Below, in pieces: positions 28,101-40,792 of a stretch of DNA of 64,000 nucleotides. Source of the stretch: Salvia splendens. Its lineage: Eukaryota > Streptophyta > Magnoliopsida > Lamiales > Lamiaceae. The first letter of the stretch is position 1, and each line of letters begins with the position of its first letter. The notes under the pieces are model-generated. The model searched no databases. It was not told the DNA's origin and worked only from the letters and a program-made list of their open reading frames with translations. The stretch covers positions 1 to 64,000 of the forward strand of contig NW_024599208.1 in NCBI RefSeq assembly GCF_004379255.2. The letters run 5' to 3'. The translations under genes and the position numbers were made by a program.

Positions 28101-29480
28101 CTAAGTCTTTTATCCTATCTTATTTCAATTAGGCTTCACGGGCAGTAGCTATGGAGGCTCTCTATTTTGGTGTTGGGAGTATTTAAATTCTATAAAAGCA
28201 TGTTCTTATTCTAAAATCTATCACGTCACAAAATTAAAACTTGACAGTAGTTTTGTTAAGATGGAGTTCTGGTGTTCTCTGTGAAGAAATCATGGTTGTG
28301 GGTTTATAACTATGTGATGACATGGAGCAGATTTGAGACTTTGGGTGAGGAGTGTGTTACCTCTTGAAAATGACAGTAGCTTGAATTTCTAGTTTCCAAA
28401 ATCCTCAAAGTTCACTCCCTGGGAAGAAAGAAGAAAATGTTACCTATGGGTTGGGAGCTGTCTGCAAGAACTCTGCAGAAACTCTACTCCAAGCTCTCAC
28501 ACTCTCAAACTTGCTATTGTGGCTGAAATTTCAAATTGTGTGGGGGGTGTCTAACGGTGGTATGGAGAGGGTTTTATAGGCAAGAAAGATGTACGTAGAA
28601 GAATTAAATGGGCTGTCCAGCCTCTTTGTTTTAATTTTGCTGAAAATCCCTTGTTGGTGATCCTCACCACCCTTTCAATTATTTCATTCGTCTCTTTCTT
28701 GGAGCATAAGTACTCCCTTCATTAAGGTTACTTGTTTGGATGTGCAGGGAGAGCAGGTGGCTGTTAGGAACAGGTACTGCAGGGCTGACCTTGCCATTTT
28801 CTAACTCTCTCTTCACTAAGGTATTGTTGTTTCATCTCTCCAAAAGGGTGTTCCTTTAATTCCTCTTGTCTTTAGGTATTTAATGTTTTGTTTGCACTTT
28901 GCATATGGTACAAAAGTGGTGCAGCGGCTGTTTGAGGGAGGGAGAATGCAGGAAAGAGGCAAGTTCTTGGTCTACCATGCTAAAAGAAGTTTGCCCCCTT
29001 TCTTAAATAAAAACTTCATTAACCATTCTTGTTTCTTAGCTAATTTAAAGATGTTTGAATCACTTTGTAGGTGGGCAAAACCTGGGCTGCCGCGTTGTTT
29101 CCGGGCTTGGCCCACTGCCCTCGGCCCGACGGATTGCTCAAAAACGAGCCGTGATTTCGGGCCTGAAGGAGAGGCCCGAAGTGCCATTAAAATTCTTATA
29201 TTTCGTTTCCTTTCTTCGTGTAATTAGTTGATAGCTTATTGTGTATGTAAAAGACATTCAAACTCCTTTGGTTCGAAATAAACTCTTGTTTTCTCTTCTA
29301 TAAATTATCATCGAAGTCGTTTTAGTTTGTTCGATTATTCCTTACATTTTGCGTTTTCGCGAACTAACCACATCAAGCATAACTAAGGAAGGTAATGAAT
29401 TCCATTCAAACATGACTCAAGAGAATGAACATCCTCTAGTTTGTCATTAAACATTAACGGAAAGGATAATGATATGGTGG
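28101..29480. other. Unassigned DNA, no gene recognised
   Basis: Contains open frames at 28883-29227 on both strands around a GC-rich segment (29080-29180, GGGCCTGAAGGAGAGGCCCG-type phrases). They match no family I know and the strands shadow each other. It lies between a degraded LTR and a gypsy protease fragment and may be part of that decayed element. Confidence 0.4.
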
Positions 29481-29481
29481 G

Positions 29482-29660
29482 TACCTTCCACGGGGCTTGC
29501 AGATATAATTGTCTCTCCTTGCAACGAATCGTCGCAAAATTCGTGGTTAATCAAACCATTCCTAGAATTACGTCGATATCCCTCATCGCCATAACTTGCA
29601 AATCGTGTGCGACTAACTTAAGTTCTCCCATAACGATTTCTATTAACTCTCATTGTTTTT
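29482..29660 (-). pseudogene. Gypsy protease fragment
   Basis: Nucleotide similarity to the Tekay-type protease region at 15985-16130: shared phrases are TTGTCTCTCCTTGCAACGAAT and CTTAAGTTCTCCCATAA, with intervening substitutions. It covers only the C-terminal part of the protease and ends in unrelated DNA on both sides. It shows that an older, related element once occupied this region. Confidence 0.65.
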
Positions 29661-32560
29661 TCTTCCAACTCCCACACAATTTTCTAATATTCATGGTATT
29701 ATCACACATTTCTTTTCTCGATCGTATCGTCGTCCCGTGGCTCTTTCTCGTCACCTTTCATATGTTCTCTCTTGTTGACGATATTTATTTTGTGCAATAA
29801 ACTCTATGAAGGGGCTTGTACTTCCTCTGCAATTTCCTTGCGCGATGGTGACCTTAAATACATCTTCTCATATTCTTTTACTCGCTTATCGTTCGATCGA
29901 TCATTCACTCATATATGTATCTCGTCGGTTATGTCGACTCTTCGGGTCGGTGTGTCATTTTTGAGCATGTCTGACTATAGAAACTTTTTCCTTGTGTAAA
30001 TCCGAGTCGACTACTGCATTTTCTACCGTCTAGTATCAAGGATTCGAAATTTGACCCAACAGTCTTACTTGGATATGAATAGATTTCTAATTGTTGCAAC
30101 ATTGCTAAGGATGTCTTTAGTCGGGAAGGCTCCAAAATTAATCAAGGAAACAAGAACAACAATGCAATGATTGAGTTTCATTGGATTCAACCCGTCCAAT
30201 CTGAGAATTAAATGGTTTAGAGGTATCAAATAAAAACCATAGAGATTTGAGAATTTACTTCTGATGAGAGTTCGGAAGAACATGAGATAGGTCATGGAAA
30301 CAGGATGAAACTGCAAAAATTCTCAAATTCCATAGCCGACTGCTAGATCACAATTTGCAAAAATTCCGGACAGCAATGAATGGTATCGTTCAAACATGTC
30401 AAGGCCTAAAATAATCAGTCGCGGCAGGATTTAGATACATAGACAAATGTCATGAAGTAGTACAAATGATGGTTCAACAACATCATGTTATTGGAAAAAG
30501 ATGAAATCACATCAATGGATTCGCGGGTTTGTTAAAGACAACTCAAAGTGAATGGAACTTTTCTGAAATTCAACACCATCAACCCGTTAAGGAAGAAGAG
30601 AACGGGATAGCCTTAACTTGGTGTTGCAGAAAGAAAAAAAAATCATTGAGTATGAAACAATATATGTAGTGAAACCGAGCTAAAAAGAATTTCACTTCTG
30701 CAAGAAAGAACTTGTCACCTACATGGTTACAAAATAAAGAGGTAAACCAGTAGTTCCAATAATAATATTCCATTCTTTGAAGAAAACATGTATGGAGGTG
30801 TGATCATACTGAAGGTCATAACTGCAAACAACCTTAGGAATGAAGTTCAAGGACGGAAGTTCATAAGGTCAAAATATTGTCCTTATGAATGATGAATCAA
30901 AGGAGACTACTCAATCAAGCTATCCAACGTTACAAAGGCAAACACAAACTTTCGAGACAAGTGAGTCATGACTCGATATAGGGAAAAAAAATAATGGGCA
31001 TTACTCGGAAATTAGGAGTCAACCAAGGTGTTTAAATAGCAAGGCTCACGTTTATTCAAAACATCCCGTAGAGAACTGAGAATCCAAGTAAGTACTGTTG
31101 ATTTAAAATCGCTCATTCTAGCTACGAGGGTCGCACTCCCTCGCACATTTTTCGCGAGTCTGAACATGGTAACATCGTTCTATGAAATCGTGGATTCCAA
31201 GTTGAGATTCATCGTATCGTCGAATTTCCTAACCTTTTTTTCTTGATGGTCGCATTCTCAAAGTCGTCTTGCCATGCCACGTAGTTTTTGAAAAGCGTTG
31301 CCATTGTACACGTGGTCGTAAACATCGTCGTATATGTGTCGCATCGCCACTTTGGCATGGTATACAAGACTGCATAGTTTTATTAGATCTTAGGTATGAT
31401 TTCACCATTGTGAGGATACACCAAAGTTTGAAATATATACTTTCATTGGTTTTATCACTCAGGAAAGTGATATTGCAGTTGTCAACTTACAACTAAGTTC
31501 TAGCACATTCACTCTGGCCTACTTCTTAGGCACTCTATAATCTCTAGCATAGCTTGAAGTCTCATACTTCAACGTACATTTGATCATTACCTAACTCAAG
31601 CTTTATATTGCTCCTACGTTCGCAACAAGGTTCAAAAGTTCCACATTTCACGTTAATAGTGGTTCTATACAATACCTCGTACTTCATCGGTCATGAATTT
31701 TCACCACATAAAAGTCATCCATATATTGCACAATCAACACATTTATTCGTATAAATCATTTGGTGTTCCATAGCATAACAAACATCGTACATATATGTGA
31801 ATAGCAACACTCAGTCAATCAATAATCCATGGAATCGCATTTCATAAATCATGCAGTTCATGCTCATCTGTATCACAATCATAACTCGCAACTACACGCG
31901 TATCATGCTTTGCATTTCACAGTTTCATAGTCATGAAATTTTTAGCATAATTTTTTTTTGTCGTTCATGGAAGCAACATGTATTTTCTTCAAGTAAAAAA
32001 AAATTTGTAGTTTCGTGGACGTAATAGCAAATCTCAACATCAACCAATACAAGTTCACAATCATACTTCACGTTTCACAATTCATGTAATGTCAATCATT
32101 TAGAATTTCATCTATCCAAACTCATAGAAGTCCAATCACATATTCGCCGATTTTACTTATCGGGTGTGCACAACAGTATTCATCATTTTTGGCATAGTCG
32201 TATTAAACAATTTCATATCCATGTACTTTCATCATCCCACACTTTAAACAACATTTTCAAAGACGTCATATTATCTTTGATTCCCATCGAAATAATTTCA
32301 TTATCGACCTGAGATTTTAAGTACTGCTTTCCCTTTGTTATCACATTTCACGCACGAGTTATCACCTTTAGATAACATGTGCATCATAAATCAGTTCTCA
32401 ATTATCGACTCAAAAACATGCATGTCCTAACGTTCCTTCCATCGTCTCTTTAATTTACCCAACCCCAATCGTTCATCAACACAAGACAAATACACCATAG
32501 TTTACATCAACAGATAACACATCACTTCATCATAGAATGGTCCTTAGACACTTATATAAA
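29661..32560 (-). mobile_element. Decayed leader and LTR remnant of a Tekay-type element
   Basis: Scattered similarity to the leader of the element at 10.8-22 kb: ATCCAAGTAAGTACTG (31084 vs 18067), CATTCTAGCTAC, TCACTCAGGAAAGTGATATTG (31458 vs 18529), GGAATC...CATTTCATAAATCAT (31830 vs 18894). At about 32310-32440 there is weak similarity to the LTR (AAGTACT...CACCTTTAGA). No intact ORF. Boundaries are approximate. Confidence 0.55.
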
Positions 32561-32599
32561 TCATGTATATCATTTCACATAACAACATAGTTGTTTTTT

Positions 32600-33480
32600 T
32601 TTTGTAAGGATAGAAATCTGGCAGCACTGCGATATTATTTTGTAAAAATTATTAAAAATTCACCCGACTTTCGTTGGGGCTAAAATTTTACCACAATGCA
32701 GTAGACTTATCAAATAACTTCCAGTTAAAAATTCATGTCAAAATAACCTTTTTAGGTCGGTCAAATTGAAAACGTAACCTACTGGTCGAGAAAACACTTT
32801 TCTGGCAGAATTGCGCAGTCCACTTCAAAAATTCACCGTAAATTCATCGTTTGTCCAAATGAGTTGAAATTCGAACACAACACAGAAGACATCATGAAGT
32901 TTAATCAGAAAAAAGAATCGAATCAAAAGGAGTTCATTTGGTTGGTCAAAAATATGTCGGAATCTACTGTCCGAATCATGGCGAACTCGCTCGAAACATG
33001 CTTTTCAGTATACTAAACCTAACAGATCGACGCTATACCATTTAATTTTGCAGAATTAAATGTCTCGTCACATTCGTCAAACTTCGTTGACCGGACATCT
33101 TAAATACAAGATTCCAACAATCCCCCACATGAGTGGGAATAGCCAAATGCATATGCATGAAGACACAAGCTCAACCCTCATGAGGTATATAAGCATAAGG
33201 ATATGTATTTTTTGGCCTTGAACCATCCATAGTTCGCACCATCGGATACACAGGCGGACTAGTAGCTCGATGCTTTGAACTATTCCTCCACGGCGTGCAC
33301 CGAAACAAAGGTGTTAACACTTAAACACCTCAACCTCATCCGTTCTCACGTTTTGTGTCCATTGCGGTCTTGGACACCACTTTGGATTCATAAGTGCGTT
33401 TCATGAAGCGACCACACTTCACTTGTATTTAGGTGATTCCTACTAGAGTAACTTGCCTTACTCGGTCTCCTTTGAGCCTC
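32600..33480 (-). mobile_element. Ty1/copia 3' end fragment (PPT and LTR start)
   Basis: On the minus strand a purine tract CATGTGGGGGATTG (about 33118-33131) abuts TGTTGGAATCTTG, a probable LTR start at about 33121. The LTR includes TTAGTATACTGAAAAGCATG, also present with few changes in the copia LTR at 48083-49528. The DNA at 33122-33480 would be the 3' internal tail. The inner LTR limit is not clear. Confidence 0.5.
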
Positions 33481-33670
33481 TTATGATATTTATATACTAG
33501 TGTTCTACATAGTTTCTTTTTTACATTAATTTTTGTTGAATATTGTTTGTGTTTATTTGCAAACATCAATTGGGGTGCCTTATATTTCAAGCTTTCATCT
33601 AACATTACTTAAAAAATTGTGCATTAAGACAAATTATTTCCTTCTTGTTTGTACTATTGTATATGTAAAG

Positions 33671-34451
33671 ATATACAGCTATACTGTGAGAAACTGTCTG
33701 AACTGGACAAGATTGTGAGGAGGATGGTGGTGGAGAGTCTTGGACTGGAAAAATACATAGATGAACACTTCGACTCCTCGGATTACGTCTATCGTTTCTA
33801 GAAGTACGAGGCACCTCGAACGCCTCACTCAAAGCTCAGATTAATTTCCCATAAAGACAAGAACATCTTGTCCACATTGCATCAGATCAATCATGTTAAC
33901 GGTTTGCAGATTCTTACCAAAGATGGCAAAACTTGGATCCCTGTAGATCCACCATCACTCAGTTCATTCGTTGTCATAGTCGGGAACTCTCTCCATGTAT
34001 GTTACTACTATCCTCATTTACAAAATATAACGTACTCAAAACATGTAATTTCTTCATTTCACTAATTTCTCATTAAAATGCACGTAAGCTACTGTTGAGA
34101 CTATTTTTTCATGAATGGAGATCATAATTTTTTTATAATTTTTCGGCCTTTTCATTTGTAATGAATCTCGTATTTTACTTCACCGATACGCGTCATTTAT
34201 AGGCATGGACAAACGGGTGACTGCATGTTGCAAGCTACAGGGTGGTGGTGAGCGGGGATGAAGCTCGATACTCTATCGGATTGTTTTCGGCTCCGAAAGA
34301 AGGGGGCGTGATTAAGACTCCAGAAGAGTTGGTGGATGAAGGTCACCCTTTGCTCTACAAGCCTTTTGATTACTATAAGTTTGTTGATTTTACTAGCACA
34401 GATGTTGGTAGGGCTTCACCGGATCCTCTCAAGGAATATTGTGGAGCTTAA
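33671..34451 (+). pseudogene. AOP-like 2-oxoglutarate dioxygenase pseudogene, two 3' exons
   Basis: Exon at about 33671-33996 reads KLSELDKIVRRMVVESLGL, then ISHKDKNILSTLHQINHVNG with the H-x-D iron ligands kept, QILTKDGKTWIPVDPP and a GT donor at 33997. The last exon, 34203-34451, reads AWTNG*LH with the distal histidine, RYSIGLFSAPKEGG with the 2-oxoglutarate-binding arginine, and EELVDEGHPLLYKPF to the stop after EYCGA. Two nonsense codons kill it: TAG at 33799-33801 and TGA at 34218-34220 (probably an arginine CGA). The first exon is missing here; a matching first exon is at 24508. Similarity is to the AOP1 type; which substrate it used cannot be told. Confidence 0.85.
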
Positions 34452-35165
34452 ATTCCATGATTATCAACTTATATGTCTGCTTGTTTGGGTGTTTAATTTC
34501 TTGTTAATTTACTGCTATAATAATAGAAGCTTCTGATGCTTCAAATAAATGTGATAGATAAGCTCATTTCCGGATTTTCTTTGTTGGTTCTTTCCCGGAT
34601 CGCGAAAGAAGAGTCGAACCACATATTAAATAGATAGTATATATTTCTGTCTAGTTGTAATAGTTGTTGCAATACTCCAATTCGATCCTTAAATTTAGTC
34701 ACGGATCGAGAAATGTTTTCTGGAGGGGCGGAATTTCTTTACCTTATGTACGTCTGTTGATATCTTCTCTAACTCGACCTGCTACCATCAAATCTGAATA
34801 CGATCCAAACCCGTTAACGATACGATATAATATGGGTTGACACGACACGCGATGACCTGAACCCAATATTACACGATTAAACTTAATTTAAACTTGATTT
34901 ACATGATAAAAATCAATTTTCCAAGATTTAATCCGGACCAAGTTTATTATTCAATTTGCAGGCCCAAACTTAATCAAAACTTCAGCCCAACTCATAACTA
35001 GTATAGTCCAACCCAAATACCTATTAAATATAAATGCCACAAGACTTAGTTGAAACTAATAGAAGTAAGTAAAAATCCAGCTCAATGAATTCGAATGAAG
35101 CATGTGTTGAATTATTTCAAAACCTATTGCAAGTAAGTAAAAACATACTATAGTTTCAAGGTACT
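34452..35165. other. Intergenic DNA, no gene recognised
   Basis: No ORF of note. Ordinary 3' flank of the dioxygenase pseudogene followed by AT-rich DNA up to the Athila-like LTR. Confidence 0.5.
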
Positions 35166-38100
35166 TAATGCACTTTTTATTAGCACTAAAAATACCTGCA
35201 AGTATATATGGTAGATCTAGTATAGCTAAAGGCCAGTACCGGAATATCGAACACGGGGAATATAATTGCAACTAGCTAACATGTACTAGGCATCATATAC
35301 TATCTAGAGATCCAAGAGTTTTGGGTTTAAATAATTAAAACAAATAAATTAAGCAAGTAAATTAGGCAAATAAACAACTAATTGCAAATAAATCACAAAG
35401 ATAAATAAATGAGAGATAAGGGAATTCCAGGGATGTGCGTTCACAGTTATGGTTATACAAATTCCAACTACAACACCCTAGCACAATACTTCAGTAGTAC
35501 GAGTCACCTAAGTTTTGACCATATGACATAAGCGTAGATTACTAACACTAGGGTTCTCAATCCTAGATCCGTAACTCATAAAAGTTATTAAGACCCTTGA
35601 AAAGTCCACACTCTCAATTAACAGTGTCGTTTTAAGTTAAGTTAATTGCAGTGTCTACTAAGTGGACCTAACTCGCCAACCTCCTCTCACGATTATGTAT
35701 CAATTTATATTAATTGATAATAGAATGTGTCACTCAAACGTGAAACATTATCCTACAAATTAGGGAAGAACCAAAGTAAAAACAAAACGGATATTAAATA
35801 GCAAAATAGAATTGTATAACCAAAGTCGTTAGTAACACATCCCTAGAATCCTATGAGTTTAGTTATACATGATAGAATAAGCTAAAAACATAGATTGTAG
35901 GGAAGTCATAAAGAAAATAAAAGCCAAAGGTTAAATCCTTGTAGCCTTGAGCTTCTCTTGATTCCTTCATCAACCCCTTGCACTATGAAGTACTCTCAAA
36001 TTTAAGCTCTGGAATTATTCGGGAAAAAGAAGATCTAGATGAAGAATTAGGGTTGGAGGAGGAGTCATGAAGGCTACCCTTTTGGGGGCTATGAATTGGT
36101 GAATATTATGAATTAGGTTATGAGGTATATATAGGCTTGAAAAGGATTAAACTTGGTAAAAAGTTTCCTAGCAATAGAAAATATGGAATTTTCTTGCCCC
36201 ATAGGTTAAGGAAACGATTTGACTTCACAAGGTAATGTCTTCTTTCCTTCATTGAATTTCCGCCTTAAATTCTGCACGTGACAGCTTTGTGTGAGTTTGG
36301 TAGAATTGCCATAACTTTCTCCACATAACTTCTATTGAGATAATCAAGGTACCAACTCGAAGCTCTTTCAAAGACGAAGAAAATGGTATGTACAGCGGTC
36401 TGATCGGGCTTCAGAATCGCTAGAAAATTGAGTTTGAACAGAGGTTGTCGTGTGCGAACATGCCCAGCGGGCGCTGGCGAGGGTCCAGCGGGTGCTGGAG
36501 AGAGTCAGAATGTTCTGGAGTGATTTTCAGCTCCAGCGGTCTGCTGGGTTGCCTTCTGCTCTAGCTTCCGAACTTTGACGTTTTTATGCTCTTTTTTAGT
36601 TCTATTTTGCACATTTCTCACAAAACACGTCAAAATACCAAAACAGATAAAATTATCAAATAATGGACATGTAATTCAATTTTGACACTCAAAACGGACC
36701 ACAAAGTGGCCTTAAAATAGTGCAAAATCCGAGCGTATCATACACCCAAACTTGAATATTTGTTTGTCCTCAAACAAAATAAGAAAGAAACATAAATAGA
36801 CGTCATAATTTCCTCAAATTATGGAAAAGATAGATTAAGCATGAATTAACACAATCAAATCAAGCAAGGCTTATTAGTGCACTTTCATTACTAACTAGTG
36901 GAACACCTTAAATTCATGCACTCACATGTGGTAAACTTCCAAAGATGGGAAGTGTATTTATCTCTCACTCTCAAAGTGTATACGACAATGTGTATAAGCA
37001 CTCAAATCATGCATCATGTAAAATTTACCATAGGCTTGCTCAAAGTCTAATTCCTTCTCTACTAGATGTGAATAAGCATCAAAAGTCTGAAAGGTCTTTA
37101 TTTTTTATTGTAATGTAGACTCTTTGGTAGGTGATGAATATTTAGCTAAAAAGTGACTTTAAAAACAAAAATATCCACTCTTCCAAAACTCCTAGACACT
37201 TTTAATACTAATTTTTCTGCTTCAACTTACTTTCCAAACCTTTGATTTTTCTATCTTTTCTTCACAACCTTTTTTTTTCATAAGCACCGTTTCTAGATCA
37301 AGCACACATTTTTGCAATTTTCTGTTTCACAACTTGCACACTTTTACAATTAAGCACACTACTTTTTATATTTTTCCTCCTTATCTCTCCAATTCTTTAA
37401 CAAAAGTTAATAAAAACTATACTAACCCAAGGAATTATCCCCATTTATTTGGCTTTCAAAGAATACGCTTAAAGGCTCAAAAGTTGGCTGCAAAGGGAAA
37501 ATTTTTGAGAGGGTCGAAAATTTGGGAATAAAACTATCTAAGAAAAGATGGCCTAACATCCTCCTTCATCAAATTAAATACTATGTAAACTTAGGTAGAT
37601 TAAGAGCAAGTTTTAGAAACATATACATGCATGCAGATAAATCATACAAGAAATAATTTAGGCTCAAATCTCACAAGGTGTAAGCATGATTCAAGGCAAA
37701 CAAGCAATTCACTAATTATGCACCTTTTCACCAAACCATCAAATCAAAACATCAAGCCATACTTAATCAAAGATGAAAAGTACTTTAAATCATTGGAAAC
37801 TCGATCTAATGTGTCCCTAAACATGCGCATTTCTAAGTTCTTCATGCTATGTTTTAAAACAAAAACTTAAACTAAAAACCTAAAAACTAAAGTAAAAACC
37901 TAAACTCACGGTCCACCACTTCATCGCCCCAAATTTATTTACAACAAAGTGTAAAGTAAGTTTGTAGAGTCGGTAGGGACATAAGTAAACTACTAAAAAG
38001 AAAACATACCTTGAATTTTTCGCGTAGTGGCTGGACAGGGCAAAAATTCGAAAAATTCAAAAAATTGCGGCTGGAAAACTGTATTTGGGCAGAGGTCGCT

Positions 38101-39108
38101 GGGGGCCCTCTAGCGGTTGCTGGTGACGAGTCAGAACGTTTCTAGCGAGTGTCCAGCAGGCCGCTACGCGCGCTACAGCGGTCGATGGGGAGAGTCCAAA
38201 ACCTGCGAAAATTTCAATAACAAAAAAATGAAAATTAAACACCAAAACTACTTAAAGAAACATAAAAGTGTAAAATGTTGGGTTGCCTCCCAACAAGCGC
38301 TTGTTTTTCGTCTTTAGCTTAACGTTCTTTGAAGCTCATGAGTTATCCCCCATCTTGGGAATTCCTTTGGGATGCCTTTGTACCTACAAATTCACAATGT
38401 GAGCATAGAATGAAGAAAATTACAGTAGGATATAACATATAATATTTGGCAATCCCCCAAACTTGAACCAAATCAAGGTGTGAAAATTATCTCATGCAAG
38501 ACCAATTAATCTACCTTAATTAAAAAATCATCCCCATCATTATCTTTATCCCCTAATAATTTGCAAGAATTTTAAACAATAGACCATGATCACTATATAA
38601 CCTCAAAAACATACACAAGTCGTGCTGATAAAATAGCCTCACAATGCTATGAACACGAACTATGCGTATCAACAATCAAGTCAAACGGGGGTATTCAAAT
38701 TCCATCCCCAAAAAGAAGCTAATTCAAGTACACCCAACAATGATGCTTAGCAATGATTAATTCCAACAAATCCCACTCAACAATTTATCACAGGTATATC
38801 ACCCCATCAAACTCCAATTCAAACTACCAAATCAACATGCATCCTCTCTTCAATCACTCTTACTAAGGGAATCTTGCCTTTATTTTCTTAAACCAGTTCT
38901 TATCTAAAAACAAATAAATTCAAACAACTAACAGAAGATTCCTAGCTAATCAACACATAACTTTGACACTAACTACACCAACTGTTCCCCTCTCCCACTT
39001 CATTGCAGCTTGTCCTCAAGTGACTTGATGAAGTGGAATACATGGTTGTTAGTGTCAAAACAGAGAAACAAACTTCTCACACTTAGACCAAGCAGGTGCC
39101 AAAGAGCT
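35166..39108 (-). mobile_element. Athila-like gypsy element 1: LTR plus 3' internal tail
   Basis: The LTR is 35166-36740: on the minus strand it starts TGATACGCTCGGATTTTGC after the tract TTCAAGTTTGGGTGTA and ends GTGCATTA. The internal tail (36741-39108) is non-coding and includes the phrase GGGTTGCCTCCCAACAAGCG (38280-38299), common near the 3' end of Athila/Tat elements, and a CTTCTCACACTTAG motif near 39073. The element is cut at 39108 by the LTR of a second element, so its coding part should lie beyond that insertion, outside what can be seen. Confidence 0.65.
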
Positions 39109-40792
39109 TGATGCACTTTTTGTTAGCACTATAAATACCTGTAAGTATACAGAGTAGGATTAGTATAGCTAAAGGTTAGTACCGGATATCGATCACGGGG
39201 AAAACAAACACAGACTGTTTATCCTCTACTAAAACTCAATTACTATTTGGAAAAACTGAAAGATTTGGGAATTTTGAAAACAAAGAAGAATTTGAAAGCA
39301 ATAAACAACTAATTGCAAATAGATCACGGAGATAAAAGTATATAGATAAGGGAATTCCAGGGATTTGAGTTCACAGTTATGGTTATACAAATTCCAACTA
39401 AAAATACCCTAGCACAGTTCTTAGTATCGGGAGTAAGGATCGATCCTACAGAGACAGACGGGGTAAGCAACTGTTCAGAGGACTTCGAAGGGGTCGGCTT
39501 CTGCCACGCAGCTGATGGGTTAAGACTTGACTAACTACTAGACTTGGGAGAGAAATTAAAGGTGACTATCCTATCTGCTAGACCTAGGGAACAGAAAGAG
39601 AATGTACGCATGCATGGATAGCAAAAATGAAGGTTTAACTACAGAAATTTAATACCAAACTACTTGACCAAGTAAACGGGTTTCCTAAAAGTGCTAAGCA
39701 GAACGTAAACATGCGGTGGGGACCATTTTCCCGAATTAACTAGTACGACAGAAAAGCTGCAAAAAGTAAACAACACAGATGAAGATGACAGATACGACTT
39801 CTAATTAACTAATGTTAAGATAACATAAACGAAAACAGAGCATCAACATATGAAAATAAAGCAATAAAAATCAACTTCAAACGTTACGATCAAACACAAA
39901 ACGACTAGATCTAAACTACTAGGCCGAGCAAAAAAAAAAAAAACAATAAACATCCATAACCATGCAAAATTCAGAACATCCCGACTCAGATCCAAAACTC
40001 CGTTTAACAATTCAACTCAGATCAACCAAAAACCAACTCCAATACGTCAAATCCATACTCCTCAACTTCGATTCAACTGATTCAACGACAAATTAACTTC
40101 GATCAAACCGATCTCTACTCAAAATCAAACATCAATTGCGAAAAGCATCCAAAACAGTAAATACCAACAATCAAATATCAGAATTAGCTAAACATAGAAC
40201 ATAGACTTCCATAGCTACGTTATTTAAGGTTCAACACTGAAACGATAAACGCCGAGCTTCTAAAACGGTGAAGTCTCAGCTTAAAATGACGGAAAACAAC
40301 AGAAAACAGTAAATTGTATCTTCGCCCTTCACAAGGACGGTGTTACACCATAGAGACTGAGCTAGGCTACCACGAACTCCCAGAATTTTACCCCATAAGT
40401 GCTTAAGTGCATAGAGAAATGTGTGTGAAGTGATGAGCTAAGAACGAAAATGTGAATGATGATTGGTGATGCATCTCTCTTCATGTTGTCTCTATTTATA
40501 GTTGAGGCTCGAACTTCTAGGGTAGTTTCTCTGCTGAATTGTCGATTTTGCCCTCCTAGAAAGCCCTTCAAAAAGATACTTTTCCACTCACAGCTGCTTC
40601 CTCGATCTCCTAGGTCAGGTTGCAAACTGACGTCTTCACTCCTCTTTTCCTTCAGTTTACTCTGCCTGTAGATTTTTCCTTCCGTTTCCTTGACCTGCCA
40701 GATTATCTACGCACCTAAACTTAAAACGTGTATTAGTTCACAGAAATCATAGAATTTAACCCCATAACTGATGCATAAAATTAGCCTTATCA
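39109..40792 (-). repeat. 3' LTR of Athila-like element 2
   Basis: Bounded on the minus strand by TGATAAGG (40792) and TGCATCA (39109). The outer 310 bp (39109-39420) match 35166-35480 of the neighbouring LTR closely, including GTACCGGATATCGATCACGG against GTACCGGAATATCGAACACG and GGAATTCCAGGGAT, whereas the rest of the two LTRs is not obviously alike. Confidence 0.7.

Noticed and set aside
28883..29227. Possible host gene of 114 codons
   Set aside because: An opposite-strand frame covers the same bases, no splice or domain signal supports it, and it sits between decayed retroelement pieces.
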